The notes below the pieces were generated by a model, which did not search any database, was not told the origin of the DNA, and saw nothing but the letters and a program-made list of their open reading frames with translations. A stretch of 6,713 nt of DNA from Gallionellaceae bacterium (GTDB lineage: Bacteria > Pseudomonadota > Gammaproteobacteria > Burkholderiales > Gallionellaceae), in the NCBI GenBank assembly GCA_003151655.1, contig PLYB01000120.1, positions 4,734-11,446 on the forward strand, given 5' to 3'. A program made the translations under genes and the position numbers. Shown here in pieces: positions 1 to 4,871 of this stretch (within the stretch, counting starts at the first letter, position 1; each line of letters opens with the position of its first letter).

Positions 1-89
1 GCACTCGGGACGAACGGAAAATGTATCGAACCATGGCTTTCGGATTTAATCTGCGTTTCCTTAACGCGGCGCGGAGTTGCCTTTCTTTC

Positions 90-118
90 TTGTGCAACCG
101 CATTTAGTGAATTACAAT
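90..118 (+). promoter_or_regulatory. Candidate promoter of dinJ-yafQ
   Basis: A -35-like TTGTGC (90-95) and a good -10 TACAAT (113-118) are separated by 17 bp, 31 bases before the antitoxin ATG. The -10 lies inside the palindromic operator at 103-131, so repressor binding would block RNA polymerase. The motif match is seen; promoter activity is inferred. Confidence 0.6.
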
Positions 119-131
119 GTAATTCACTAAA
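103..131. promoter_or_regulatory. Palindromic operator of the dinJ-yafQ operon
   Basis: A perfect inverted repeat has 14-bp arms (TTTAGTGAATTACA and its complement, 103-116 and 118-131) around one central A. It ends 17 bases before the antitoxin start and covers the candidate -10. RelB/DinJ antitoxins bind palindromes in their own promoter through a ribbon-helix-helix fold, so this is the expected autoregulatory site. Confidence 0.75.
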
Positions 132-148
132 CTCATGTGGAAGCAATC

Positions 149-412
149 ATGGCTGCCAATCAACTTGTACAGGCTCGCATCGACGGAGCAATTAAAGAAG
201 AGGCTGCGGTAGTATTAGCAGCAATGGGGCTTACCGTGTCGGACGCGGTACGGATGCTGCTCACAAAGATTGCGCGTGAGCACGCTCTGCCATTCGACCC
301 GCTAATTCCCAATGCCACTACTATCGCGGCCATGATGGAGGCTCGCTCAGGAAACTTACCACGAGCCAACAGCATGGAAGAGCTGAAGAAATCTCTCAAT
401 GCGGACGATTGA
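149..412 (+). CDS. dinJ: RelB/DinJ-family type II antitoxin
   Basis: This is an 87-residue antitoxin expected to neutralise the YafQ-type toxin encoded next and to repress their shared promoter. The N-terminal part (about residues 1-50: VQARIDGAIKEEAAVVLAAM, then LTVSDAVRMLLTKIA) is the ribbon-helix-helix dimerisation and DNA-binding unit of the RelB/DinJ family. The conserved pattern LPFDPLIPNATTIAAM follows, then a charged helical C-terminus that would wrap the toxin. I chose the ATG at 149 because GGAAG (139-143) lies 5 nt upstream; an in-frame GTG at 137 is possible but has no better Shine-Dalgarno. The gene overlaps the toxin by 14 nt, implying translational coupling. Length is usual for DinJ. 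Family assignment is firm; the symbol rests on pairing with a YafQ-like toxin. Confidence 0.9.
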   Translation: MAANQLVQARIDGAIKEEAAVVLAAMGLTVSDAVRMLLTKIAREHALPFDPLIPNATTIAAMMEARSGNLPRANSMEELKKSLNADD

Positions 413-680
413 ATGGACAGGTCAGTTCAAGCGAGATTACAAGCGGGAAGCCAAAGGTCAGCACCGCACCACACTGGATGATGACTTGTTTCCTGTTGTG
501 GATTGCCTTGCTAACGATCAGCCACTTGAACCGCATTTCCATGACCATCCACTCGCTGGCGATTGGAAAGATCATCGGGACTGCCACATTAAACCTGATC
601 TGGTGTTGATCTACCAGAAACCCGCCGCCGACATCATGAGGCTTGTGCGGCTCGGTTCTCATAGTGAACTTGGCTTGTAA
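399..680 (+). CDS. yafQ: YafQ-type mRNA interferase toxin (RelE superfamily)
   Basis: This 93-residue toxin is expected to cleave mRNA on the ribosome, as E. coli YafQ does. The N-terminus IEWTGQFKRDYKRE matches the first strand and helix of the family. The core HDHPLAGDWKDHRDCHIKPD followed by LVLIY is the YafQ signature. Residues H50, H63 and D67 stand at the positions of the E. coli catalytic residues, and H88 (GSHSEL) matches the C-terminal catalytic histidine, so all key residues are present and the toxin looks intact. The ATG at 399 lies inside the antitoxin gene and has only a weak purine-rich stretch upstream, as expected for coupled translation. The stop at 680 is followed within 50 bases by a duplicated element. 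A RelE-family toxin other than YafQ is less likely because of the H50/H63/D67/H88 set. Confidence 0.92.
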   Translation: MRTIEWTGQFKRDYKREAKGQHRTTLDDDLFPVVDCLANDQPLEPHFHDHPLAGDWKDHRDCHIKPDLVLIYQKPAADIMRLVRLGSHSELGL

Positions 681-723
681 ATATTATCCTGATCGGACAT
701 ATTGAAACGCATGGTGGCAAAGT

Positions 724-927
724 ATTGGCGGCGGTGGCCTTGACAGGCAAACCACACTCCGCCAGATTACGCCTTACGCAAAATAGTCTTGATGAATTAA
801 GGAGCAAACATGGAACAGAACTTGAAAAGTGGTGGCAAGAGCGATTCGATCACGCCTTCAACGCTCTTACTGAATCAGAAGCTCGGTATCTTATCCGCAC
901 CCCGGATGCTGCAACCATCCGAGATCG
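724..927. repeat. 204-bp direct repeat, copy 1
   Basis: Bases 724-927 match 4872-5075 at a constant offset of 4148 with no gaps and 5 mismatches by my count (about 97.5% identity). The repeat starts just before GCGGCGGTGGCC and ends at GAGATCG. It contains a potential hairpin region (GC-rich, about 728-765), a Shine-Dalgarno and the first 39 codons of a small gene. Both ends are abrupt, with unrelated flanks. No terminal inverted repeats or target-site duplications are obvious, so it is not a recognisable IS or MITE. Confidence 0.95.
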
Positions 928-980
928 TATTGCTGCGGCAGAGCAAGCAGGAAATAGCAAGTAAAGTGGCTGGCAAATAG
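810..980 (+). CDS. Small hypothetical protein (56 aa) inside the duplicated element
   Basis: The frame from ATG 810 to TAG 980 encodes 56 residues beginning MEQNLKSGGKSDS and ending in a helix-forming, charged tail, LQPSEIVLLRQSKQEIASKV. A strong Shine-Dalgarno AAGGAG (799-804) sits 5 nt upstream of the ATG, better than for most genes here. I do not recognise a named family; the PSEIxLLRQSKxEIA pattern would suit a small helical partner or regulatory protein. It follows the dinJ-yafQ operon by 129 bases on the same strand. The one base change between the two copies inside this frame is silent (CTC/CTT). In the overlapping frame from TTG 725 to 964, three of four changes alter the protein, which favours the 810 frame. 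The 725-964 frame (79 codons) remains the alternative. Confidence 0.55.
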   Translation: MEQNLKSGGKSDSITPSTLLLNQKLGILSAPRMLQPSEIVLLRQSKQEIASKVAGK

Positions 981-991
981 GCAACTCATAA

Positions 992-1183
992 CCGCGTGAG
1001 CAACGGCATGCCCACTCTTGGCTCATCGGTTCCAAAGGTGAAAAGCTCAAAGAAATCGCCACTCAGGCTCGCCTCGACATGGAAAAACTCTTCGACGGAA
1101 AAGTCTTTCTCGAAGTGTGGGTCAAAGTGCGCAGCGGCTGGGCGGATAGCCCGCAGATGTTGAAGTCGTTGGGCTATGAATAA
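992..1183 (+). pseudogene. era: 3' remnant of era (GTPase Era, C-terminal KH domain)
   Basis: The open stretch from just after a TAA (989-991) to the TAA at 1181-1183 encodes 63 residues that match the end of Era: IGSKGEKLKEIATQARLDME, then KLFDGKVFLEVWVKVRSGWA, then DSPQMLKSLGYE and stop. Era is the essential GTPase of 30S ribosome assembly. Its C-terminal KH domain binds the 3' end of 16S rRNA, and the GxxG loop is kept here as GSKG. The whole GTPase domain (over 200 residues) and any start signal are missing, so this is a fragment; a complete era must exist elsewhere. The first few codons are probably not Era-derived. The reading frame to the natural stop is intact, so the fragment is young or came from a recent recombination. 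Confidence 0.88.
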
Positions 1184-1196
1184 TTTTGATGCTGTT

Positions 1197-1226
1197 GTAG
1201 GATGGTGGAGCGTAGCGATACCCATC
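1197..1226. repeat. Imperfect palindromic intergenic repeat (REP-like)
   Basis: GTAGGATGGTGGAGCG followed by TAGCGATACCCATC forms an imperfect hairpin (GATGG/CCATC outer arms, GCG/CGC-type interior). It resembles the short GTAGGGTGG-type palindromes scattered between genes in many proteobacteria. It sits 13 bases after the era remnant stop. A weaker similar piece (GGGTT 1270-1274 with AACCC 1290-1294) lies further on. Family membership is an inference from its appearance. Confidence 0.45.
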
Positions 1227-1302
1227 AATTATCGGGACGTTATACGTGGTACTTGATTTTTAATAATGTTGGGTTACGAGAAATGCAGCAAACCCTCGCA
1301 TG

Positions 1303-1878
1303 CTAATAATGCTGTTGAAGCTCACGCTCTACCTCTTGAATCAGTAGCATGGCCTCCCGACAAAAAGACAGTGCTGGAACCCCCTTGCCGGATAAATTAC
1401 CAAATTGAAAGCCTTCAGGGAGTTCTTGGCTTGAGATCATTATTGATAGTGTGTAGTGATGGGTATTTTCTTTGCGAAACTCATAAAGTAGTTTTGTAAC
1501 ATCGTGTTGTCCTGATGTTTTTACAAAGTTGGGGCGATTTTGTTTTTGGACTACATGTACATAACGACGAAGTGTAGCCAGTGCTTCGTCATTTTCGATT
1601 CGTTCGCCAGTTTGTGGGTTGTGGTCGTGAAAAGCACGAAGTGCTTGTATCTCGAAAAAACTGTAGGCGGCACCGAAAAATGCACTGATAAGCCAACGAA
1701 ACTTATCTTTGTCTTTTTCTTGAGCAGCAAGGCTAAGAAAATATTCACATTCTGCCACTTTGTCTGATACATCTGCTATTGCATTGATATCCAACAAATT
1801 TAGCCAATCTTCAAACTCGGAAGTAAGTTTTGTAGACATCATCGTGCATGCCGATTTAATGAGCGTCTTACGGCGCAT
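1303..1878 (-). CDS. Unknown helical protein, possible HEPN-like domain (191 aa)
   Basis: This 191-residue protein has no signal peptide or membrane segment. It is mostly predicted helical: residues 36-54, then a hydrophobic and aromatic helix 58-84 (FRWLISAFFGAAYSFFEIQA), a linker with PQTGE, helix 96-114, helix 126-141 and a last helix 172-190. The motif R135-K-E-N-T-H140 fits the Rx4-6H signature of HEPN ribonuclease-type domains; that reading is an inference from one motif plus helicity. The gene follows the SUMF1-like gene on the same strand after 24 nt and probably shares its transcript. Its sequence looks visibly more AT-rich than its neighbours, suggesting separate origin. The start is uncertain: ATG at 1878 gives the longest form, while the tandem ATGATG at 1842/1839 would remove 12-13 residues. 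None has a clear Shine-Dalgarno. Confidence 0.72.
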   Translation of the reverse strand: MRRKTLIKSACTMMSTKLTSEFEDWLNLLDINAIADVSDKVAECEYFLSLAAQEKDKDKFRWLISAFFGAAYSFFEIQALRAFHDHNPQTGERIENDEALATLRRYVHVVQKQNRPNFVKTSGQHDVTKLLYEFRKENTHHYTLSIMISSQELPEGFQFGNLSGKGVPALSFCREAMLLIQEVERELQQHY

Positions 1879-1902
1879 GAGGTAACGGGTAAAGAACCTG
1901 CC

Positions 1903-3297
1903 TTACGGTAGCGTTCTAGCTAGGCGGAATCCGCCCATGCCGTTTCGGATAGACGCTTTGTATCCGAAGCGCATGGCGGAGCGCGTCTCCAGCGGATGGA
2001 TGATCCAAGAGCCACCGCGAACAACGCGCACCTCACCATCCCCCTGCCATTCACTACCATCTCCTGGGGCACCATTGTAGTTGTCGTGATAGCTGTCTGC
2101 TAGCCATTGCCAAATGTTACCTTGTATGTCGTATAGCCCAAACGGATTTGGCTTGAAGCTGCCGACAGGTGAGGTGTAAGCAAATCCGTCGTTACAGTTT
2201 AAGTTTAATGATATCGCTTTATTATCTGCAGCTTGGCTCTTCAGTGATTGGTCAGCTACATTGGCGTAGTCACAAGCTTGATCAGGGTTGTCGCCCCAGT
2301 AACTTGCGGTGGTTGTGCCTGCTCTTGCGGCATATTCCCATTCAGCTTCGGTGGGCAGACTGTAGGGTTTGCCAGTTTTACGTGAGAGCCAGTCTGCATA
2401 CGCTTTAGCGTCATTCCAATCGATACAGGCGACGGGGTGGTTGTCTTGTTGCGGGTATCCGGGGTTGAGCCAGTTGCGCCCAACGCGCCACTCGTTTTTG
2501 CCATCTTCAAACGTATTGCATTTTTTTCCAGCATCGTAATTGGTGGCAGTCACAAAAGCGAAGAATTGTCCTCTCGTGATATTCGTTCTGCCCATCATGA
2601 AGGCTTTGACATTTACGTGATGAACAGGGCTTTCGTTATCATAACGCCCCGCTTCTGTGCTGGGTGAACCCATGTCAAAACTGCCTGCTGGAACAACGAC
2701 CATTTCGGGACAGTCGGGGCAGTCTTTAACCACCTTGCCGGGTTGCAATTCTTCGGCTGAGGGGGCTGATGTAATGCGGGCTGCAGCCCCTACGATTTCT
2801 TTGAGCTTTTCTATCACCTTAAACGCGTTACATCCTTCGCAGGCCACAGATTCGGATTGCACAACTTTGTTGTCATACAAATTTTGAATGCTGAGGGCAA
2901 TGAAATAGCCGCCGTCTTGTTTGGTGATGTTGGCGGTGGCCAGCAACTCAGCTTGAAAGGCTTCGGCGATACCTTGCAGGCAGCGGATTTCGTCGCATTC
3001 TTTATGCGTGGTATTGCGCGATTCTTTCAAAAATATCTCGCGTGCTTTTTTCGACACTTGTTCGCCGGAAAATACTTCGTATTTCTGTTGCAACCCATTT
3101 ACCAAGGCTGCTTCCATCGCACCTTGCAGGTTTTTGTCTTCTTCACTCAAGCGTAGCGGCATGAGGACAAGATGTTCTTTGGCTGCTTCTATATTTGTTT
3201 TGGCTTTGGCAGGCTTGGCGTGCGCTTGAAACGGCAATGCGACTAGACAGAGAGCAGCAACGATGCCGAGAATGATTTTCTTGAACGGTTTTTTCAT
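1903..3297 (-). CDS. Exported SUMF1/FGE-like protein lacking the catalytic cysteines
   Basis: This 464-residue protein is predicted to be periplasmic. Residues 1-27 form a signal peptide (KKPFKK, then a hydrophobic stretch, then AHA before the cleavage site). Residues about 40-175 form an alpha/beta domain resembling the TolB-N/CsgG-like sensor or scaffold domains often joined to SUMF1 domains. Residues about 193-464 are a SUMF1/FGE-sulfatase (C-type-lectin-like) domain with PEMVVVPAGSFDMGS, SLPTEAEWEYAARAG, NPFGLYDIQGNIWQW, RGGSW (427-431) and GGFRLAR. In true formylglycine-generating enzymes two cysteines follow the RGGS motif; here that segment is RSAMRFGYKASIRN with none. Oxidation of sulfatase cysteines is therefore unlikely; a binding role or another metal-dependent chemistry is possible. 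Cysteine pairs stand at 101/106, 153/156 and 193/196. I chose ATG 3297 because it begins the signal peptide and lies downstream of a candidate promoter; in-frame ATGs at 3351 and 3330 precede it. Confidence 0.88.
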   Translation of the reverse strand: MKKPFKKIILGIVAALCLVALPFQAHAKPAKAKTNIEAAKEHLVLMPLRLSEEDKNLQGAMEAALVNGLQQKYEVFSGEQVSKKAREIFLKESRNTTHKECDEIRCLQGIAEAFQAELLATANITKQDGGYFIALSIQNLYDNKVVQSESVACEGCNAFKVIEKLKEIVGAAARITSAPSAEELQPGKVVKDCPDCPEMVVVPAGSFDMGSPSTEAGRYDNESPVHHVNVKAFMMGRTNITRGQFFAFVTATNYDAGKKCNTFEDGKNEWRVGRNWLNPGYPQQDNHPVACIDWNDAKAYADWLSRKTGKPYSLPTEAEWEYAARAGTTTASYWGDNPDQACDYANVADQSLKSQAADNKAISLNLNCNDGFAYTSPVGSFKPNPFGLYDIQGNIWQWLADSYHDNYNGAPGDGSEWQGDGEVRVVRGGSWIIHPLETRSAMRFGYKASIRNGMGGFRLARTLP

Positions 3298-3331
3298 GCG
3301 CAGCTCGTTTTCATCTTTAAGTTGAGCCATA

Positions 3332-3361
3332 AATATAACTGATTGCCGCAAAGGGCGTAAA
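3332..3361 (-). promoter_or_regulatory. Candidate promoter of the SUMF1-like gene
   Basis: On the minus strand TTTACG (3361-3356) and TATATT (3337-3332) are 18 bp apart, placing transcription start near 3325. That excludes the ATGs at 3351 and 3330 and agrees with translation from 3297. Motif match only. Confidence 0.4.
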
Positions 3362-3390
3362 GGTATTCCTTTGAAATTTAAACGTTTCCA

Positions 3391-3410
3391 TAGGGTGCGC
3401 TTTGCGCATC
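3391..3410. repeat. REP-like hairpin, single copy
   Basis: TAGGGTGCGCTTTGCGCA (3391-3408) is identical over 18 bases to 4072-4089. GGTGCGC pairs with GCGCATC (one G-T wobble) around a TTT loop. It lies between the divergent SUMF1-like gene and the fused TA gene. Confidence 0.7.
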
Positions 3411-3416
3411 ACGTAA

Positions 3417-3425
3417 TGCTAGAAT
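3417..3425 (+). promoter_or_regulatory. Extended -10 element upstream of the fused TA gene
   Basis: TGCTAGAAT matches an extended -10 (TGnTATAAT). It lies 36 nt before the ATG at 3461, immediately after the REP-like hairpin. No convincing -35 box is present, as is usual for extended -10 promoters. Confidence 0.45.
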
Positions 3426-3460
3426 ATCCGCATCTGTAGTTGCTTAACCAAGGAGCAAGC

Positions 3461-3943
3461 ATGCACCCGAATATTGAAGAGTTGGCAAAGGAAACGATGG
3501 CGCTGGATATTGAGGACAGGGCATTGTTGGCGGGTAAGCTGCTTTTGAGTTTGGATGAGCCAACTCCATCCGAAGTGGAGCGGTTGTGGCTGGATGAAGC
3601 AGAGCGACGTCTTGAAAGCTATCGTGCTGGACGTGTGCAGGGTATTCCTGCGGATGAGGTGTTTCGGGAGGCCGCGCGGTATTACGAGAGTGAAGCTGCC
3701 GGAGTAGGTTTGTCGTTTATCGCGGCACTGCACAAAGCGGTTGATGAGATTGTCGAGTTTCCTCTCGCCACGCAGGTTTTGCGTGCGGGTATTCGTAAGA
3801 AAGTATTGCGTCATTTTTCGTACAATCTTTTCTATGGAATTGAAACAGACTGCATCGTAATTGTTGCGGTGGCGCATCAAAGAAAACGTCCAAATTATTG
3901 GCGTACTCGTTTAAAGATTCGATCAAGCGATTTAGCCAAGTAG
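3461..3943 (+). CDS. In-frame fusion of an addiction-module antitoxin with a ParE/RelE-type toxin
   Basis: One 160-residue frame carries two halves normally encoded by separate genes. Residues 1-67 match the 'addiction module protein' antitoxin family (Pfam Unstab_antitox): AKETMALDIEDRALLAGKLL, LSLDEP, EVERLWLDEAERRLESYRAG and RVQGIPADEV. From about residue 68 the sequence is a ParE/RelE toxin: FREAARYYESEAAGVGLSFI, then EFPLATQVLRAGIRKKVLRH, FSYNLFYGIETDCIVIVAVA and HQRKRPNYW. The junction at GIPADEVF/REAARYYE lacks the usual antitoxin C-terminus and the first toxin strand (about 10-20 residues each). This suggests a deletion across the gene boundary that left the frame open. AGGAG (3451-3455) sits 5 nt before ATG 3461, and a candidate extended -10 lies upstream, so it can be expressed. 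Whether it is a harmless relic or a single-chain toxin/antitoxin cannot be told from sequence. About ten residues follow the usual toxin end. Confidence 0.88.
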   Translation: MHPNIEELAKETMALDIEDRALLAGKLLLSLDEPTPSEVERLWLDEAERRLESYRAGRVQGIPADEVFREAARYYESEAAGVGLSFIAALHKAVDEIVEFPLATQVLRAGIRKKVLRHFSYNLFYGIETDCIVIVAVAHQRKRPNYWRTRLKIRSSDLAK

Positions 3944-3991
3944 GTGGACACGCCTCTGTGCGCACGCGGTATCGATTATTGAATTGCGTTG

Positions 3992-4021
3992 AAAAACGAA
4001 AAGGGCGTATGCCATACGCCC
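3992..4021 (-). terminator. Intrinsic terminator, minus strand (copy B)
   Basis: GGGCGTAT (4003-4010) pairs perfectly with ATACGCCC (4014-4021) around a 3-nt loop. On the minus strand the stem is followed by TTTTCGTTTTT. In the present layout it would end vapBC transcripts; by origin it appears to be the acs terminator. Confidence 0.75.
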
Positions 4022-4038
4022 CTACGCGAGTTTGTCGA

Positions 4039-4065
4039 TTGTTCTAGGATGGCCGGATTCTCTAG
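4039..4065 (-). pseudogene. acs: Remnant of the acs 3' end (LENPAILEQ), copy B
   Basis: Read on the minus strand from 4065, nine codons encode LENPAILEQ, identical to the residues near the end of the Acs protein encoded at the right edge. The last codons and stop are lost: relative to copy A, 14 bases (CTAAAAGAAGTGAT) are missing after the CAA codon, and then the shared TCGAxAAACTCGCG and terminator continue. The short match is convincing because the downstream order is the same as in copy A. Confidence 0.75.
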
Positions 4066-4073
4066 TTTTCGTA

Positions 4074-4111
4074 GGGTGCGCTTTGCGCACCATGGTGCAT
4101 GGAATGCACCC
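4074..4111. repeat. Tandem pair of REP-like hairpins
   Basis: Two perfect 7-bp stems with 3-nt loops stand side by side: GGTGCGC/GCGCACC (4075-4091, loop TTT) and GGTGCAT/ATGCACC (4094-4110, loop GGA). GGGTGC and GCACCC form the outer ends. The first stem shares 18 identical bases with 3391-3408. The layout recalls BIME-like pairs. It lies between vapC and the acs-end module. Confidence 0.8.
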
Positions 4112-4139
4112 TTGATACGTCTTACGCAGAGGGAAAGCT

Positions 4140-4559
4140 TCAAGAAAACTTTTTTACTCCCGCCTTCTTTGCGGCCTTTTGCAAATCTTCATCAAGCGTA
4201 GCCAGCGGTAGCCCAAGTCTTAATGCCAGCTCAAGATAGGAAGCATCGTACGAGGAGAGTTTGTATCGCCGCGCCAATTGCAGGGTGTGTGACAGTGACC
4301 GTGAAAATGTGGAAGCATCTTCCTCAATGTCTACATTTTCCAGCATCTCAATAAATGCTTCACTCCGTGCTTCGGTCACCAGCCCCTTTGCTTCCGCTCT
4401 GGCAATGACGTTGGCTACCTCAAGCCCCCATGTCGCGGGAACAATAGCATTGGAAGTTTTCATCGCATCAAGCACTTTGGCTGCATAGGCGAGTTCGAGT
4501 GGTTTGCCATCACCAAAGAACCAGCGCATGGTCACCGAATTATCAAGAACAAAGCTCAC
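4140..4559 (-). CDS. vapC: VapC-type PIN-domain ribonuclease toxin
   Basis: This 139-residue PIN-domain toxin is expected to be a Mg2+-dependent endoribonuclease acting on tRNA or other structured RNA. The four acidic positions of the PIN active site are visible: D6 (VLDNSV), E47 (GLEVANV), D105 (SSYDASYLELA) and D123 (PLATLDEDL), with D125 as an extra. Length and motif spacing are normal, so it looks active. The start is the GTG at 4559, whose GTGA overlaps the antitoxin stop by 4 nt; this is typical TA coupling and is preferred to any internal ATG. Transcription would continue to the hairpin at 4021-3992. Its partner is a Phd/YefM-type antitoxin, a common pairing for PIN toxins. The family is certain; the RNA target cannot be read from sequence. 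Confidence 0.9.
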   Translation of the reverse strand: MSFVLDNSVTMRWFFGDGKPLELAYAAKVLDAMKTSNAIVPATWGLEVANVIARAEAKGLVTEARSEAFIEMLENVDIEEDASTFSRSLSHTLQLARRYKLSSYDASYLELALRLGLPLATLDEDLQKAAKKAGVKKFS

Positions 4560-4798
4560 GCGCGGCCTTCTTCAATGAGTTCTTTGATGTTTACGCCCTT
4601 CACTGGATCGGACAACATGAACGCTTTAAGTTTTTCTGCTGCGGAAACTTTATCCTTCCTCTTGTCACCCAGGCTGGGTACCAAATCCGCAATGGCTTCT
4701 CCGCGATTCGTAATGGTAAATTCCTTGCCTGTTTTCACCTGCCTCAGCAATTCTGGAAGCTTTGTTTTCGCCTCATACGAACCGATTTCGATTTTCAT
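4556..4798 (-). CDS. vapB: Phd/YefM-family antitoxin of the PIN toxin
   Basis: This 80-residue antitoxin has the Phd/YefM pattern at its N-terminus: IGSYEAKTKLPELLRQVKTG, then KEFTITNRGEAIADLVP. That part forms the dimerising, DNA-binding domain. The C-terminal part (about residues 50-80: AAEKLKAFMLSDPVKGVNIK, then ELIEEGRA) is helical and acidic and would bind and block the PIN active site. GGGAG lies 6 nt upstream of the ATG at 4798, which settles the start against longer in-frame extensions. The gene overlaps vapC by 4 nt. A palindromic operator and promoter lie just upstream, as expected for autorepression. The symbol follows the toxin; by fold it is Phd/YefM rather than an AbrB-type VapB. 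Confidence 0.88.
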   Translation of the reverse strand: MKIEIGSYEAKTKLPELLRQVKTGKEFTITNRGEAIADLVPSLGDKRKDKVSAAEKLKAFMLSDPVKGVNIKELIEEGRA

Positions 4799-4823
4799 GA
4801 TTTGCTCCCGCAGGATAATATAT

Positions 4824-4845
4824 AGACCAGTATATAGACTGGTCT
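4824..4845. promoter_or_regulatory. Palindromic operator of the vapBC operon
   Basis: AGACCAGT (4824-4831) and ACTGGTCT (4838-4845) form a perfect inverted repeat around 6 bases. A TATATAGAC direct repeat is superimposed. It overlaps the candidate -10, the expected place for Phd/YefM autorepression. Confidence 0.7.
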
Positions 4846-4857
4846 TATAAAGATCAA
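4829..4857 (-). promoter_or_regulatory. Promoter of the vapBC operon
   Basis: On the minus strand TTGATC (4857-4852) and TATACT (4834-4829) are exactly 17 bp apart, both near consensus. The -10 is within the operator palindrome. The start codon is 31 bases past the -10. Confidence 0.65.
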
Positions 4858-4871
4858 TGAAAGCTAATGCA

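Larger units (their letters stand above)
3953..4065. repeat. acs-end repeat module, copy B
   Basis: This segment is homologous to 6140-6278. Shared blocks are ACGCGGTATCG, AAAAACGAAAAGGGCGTAT, ATACGCCCCTACGCGAGTTT and, at its right end, a stretch encoding the acs C-terminus on the minus strand. Copy B lacks about 12 bases near 3983 and 14 bases after 4038 relative to copy A. It separates the fused TA gene from vapC. Confidence 0.85.

Noticed and set aside
1..89. Open frame at the left edge ending near 48 (HSGRTENVSNHGFRI then stop)
   Set aside because: Too short to recognise as a gene end; no terminator follows and no homology is apparent.
728..765. GC-rich imperfect hairpin at the start of the 204-bp repeat, considered as an integron attC site
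   Set aside because: It lacks the GTTRRRY/RYYYAAC end motifs and the usual paired boxes, and no integron integrase is present.
1540..1767. Plus-strand open frame of 75 codons
   Set aside because: Antisense to the 191-aa gene, with no start signal and cysteine/phenylalanine-rich translation typical of a shadow.
3989..4201. Plus-strand open frame of 70 codons across the acs-end module and REP pair
   Set aside because: It crosses a terminator, REP hairpins and the vapC 3' end. A similar frame at 6101-6295 exists only because the same repeat lies there; no Shine-Dalgarno.
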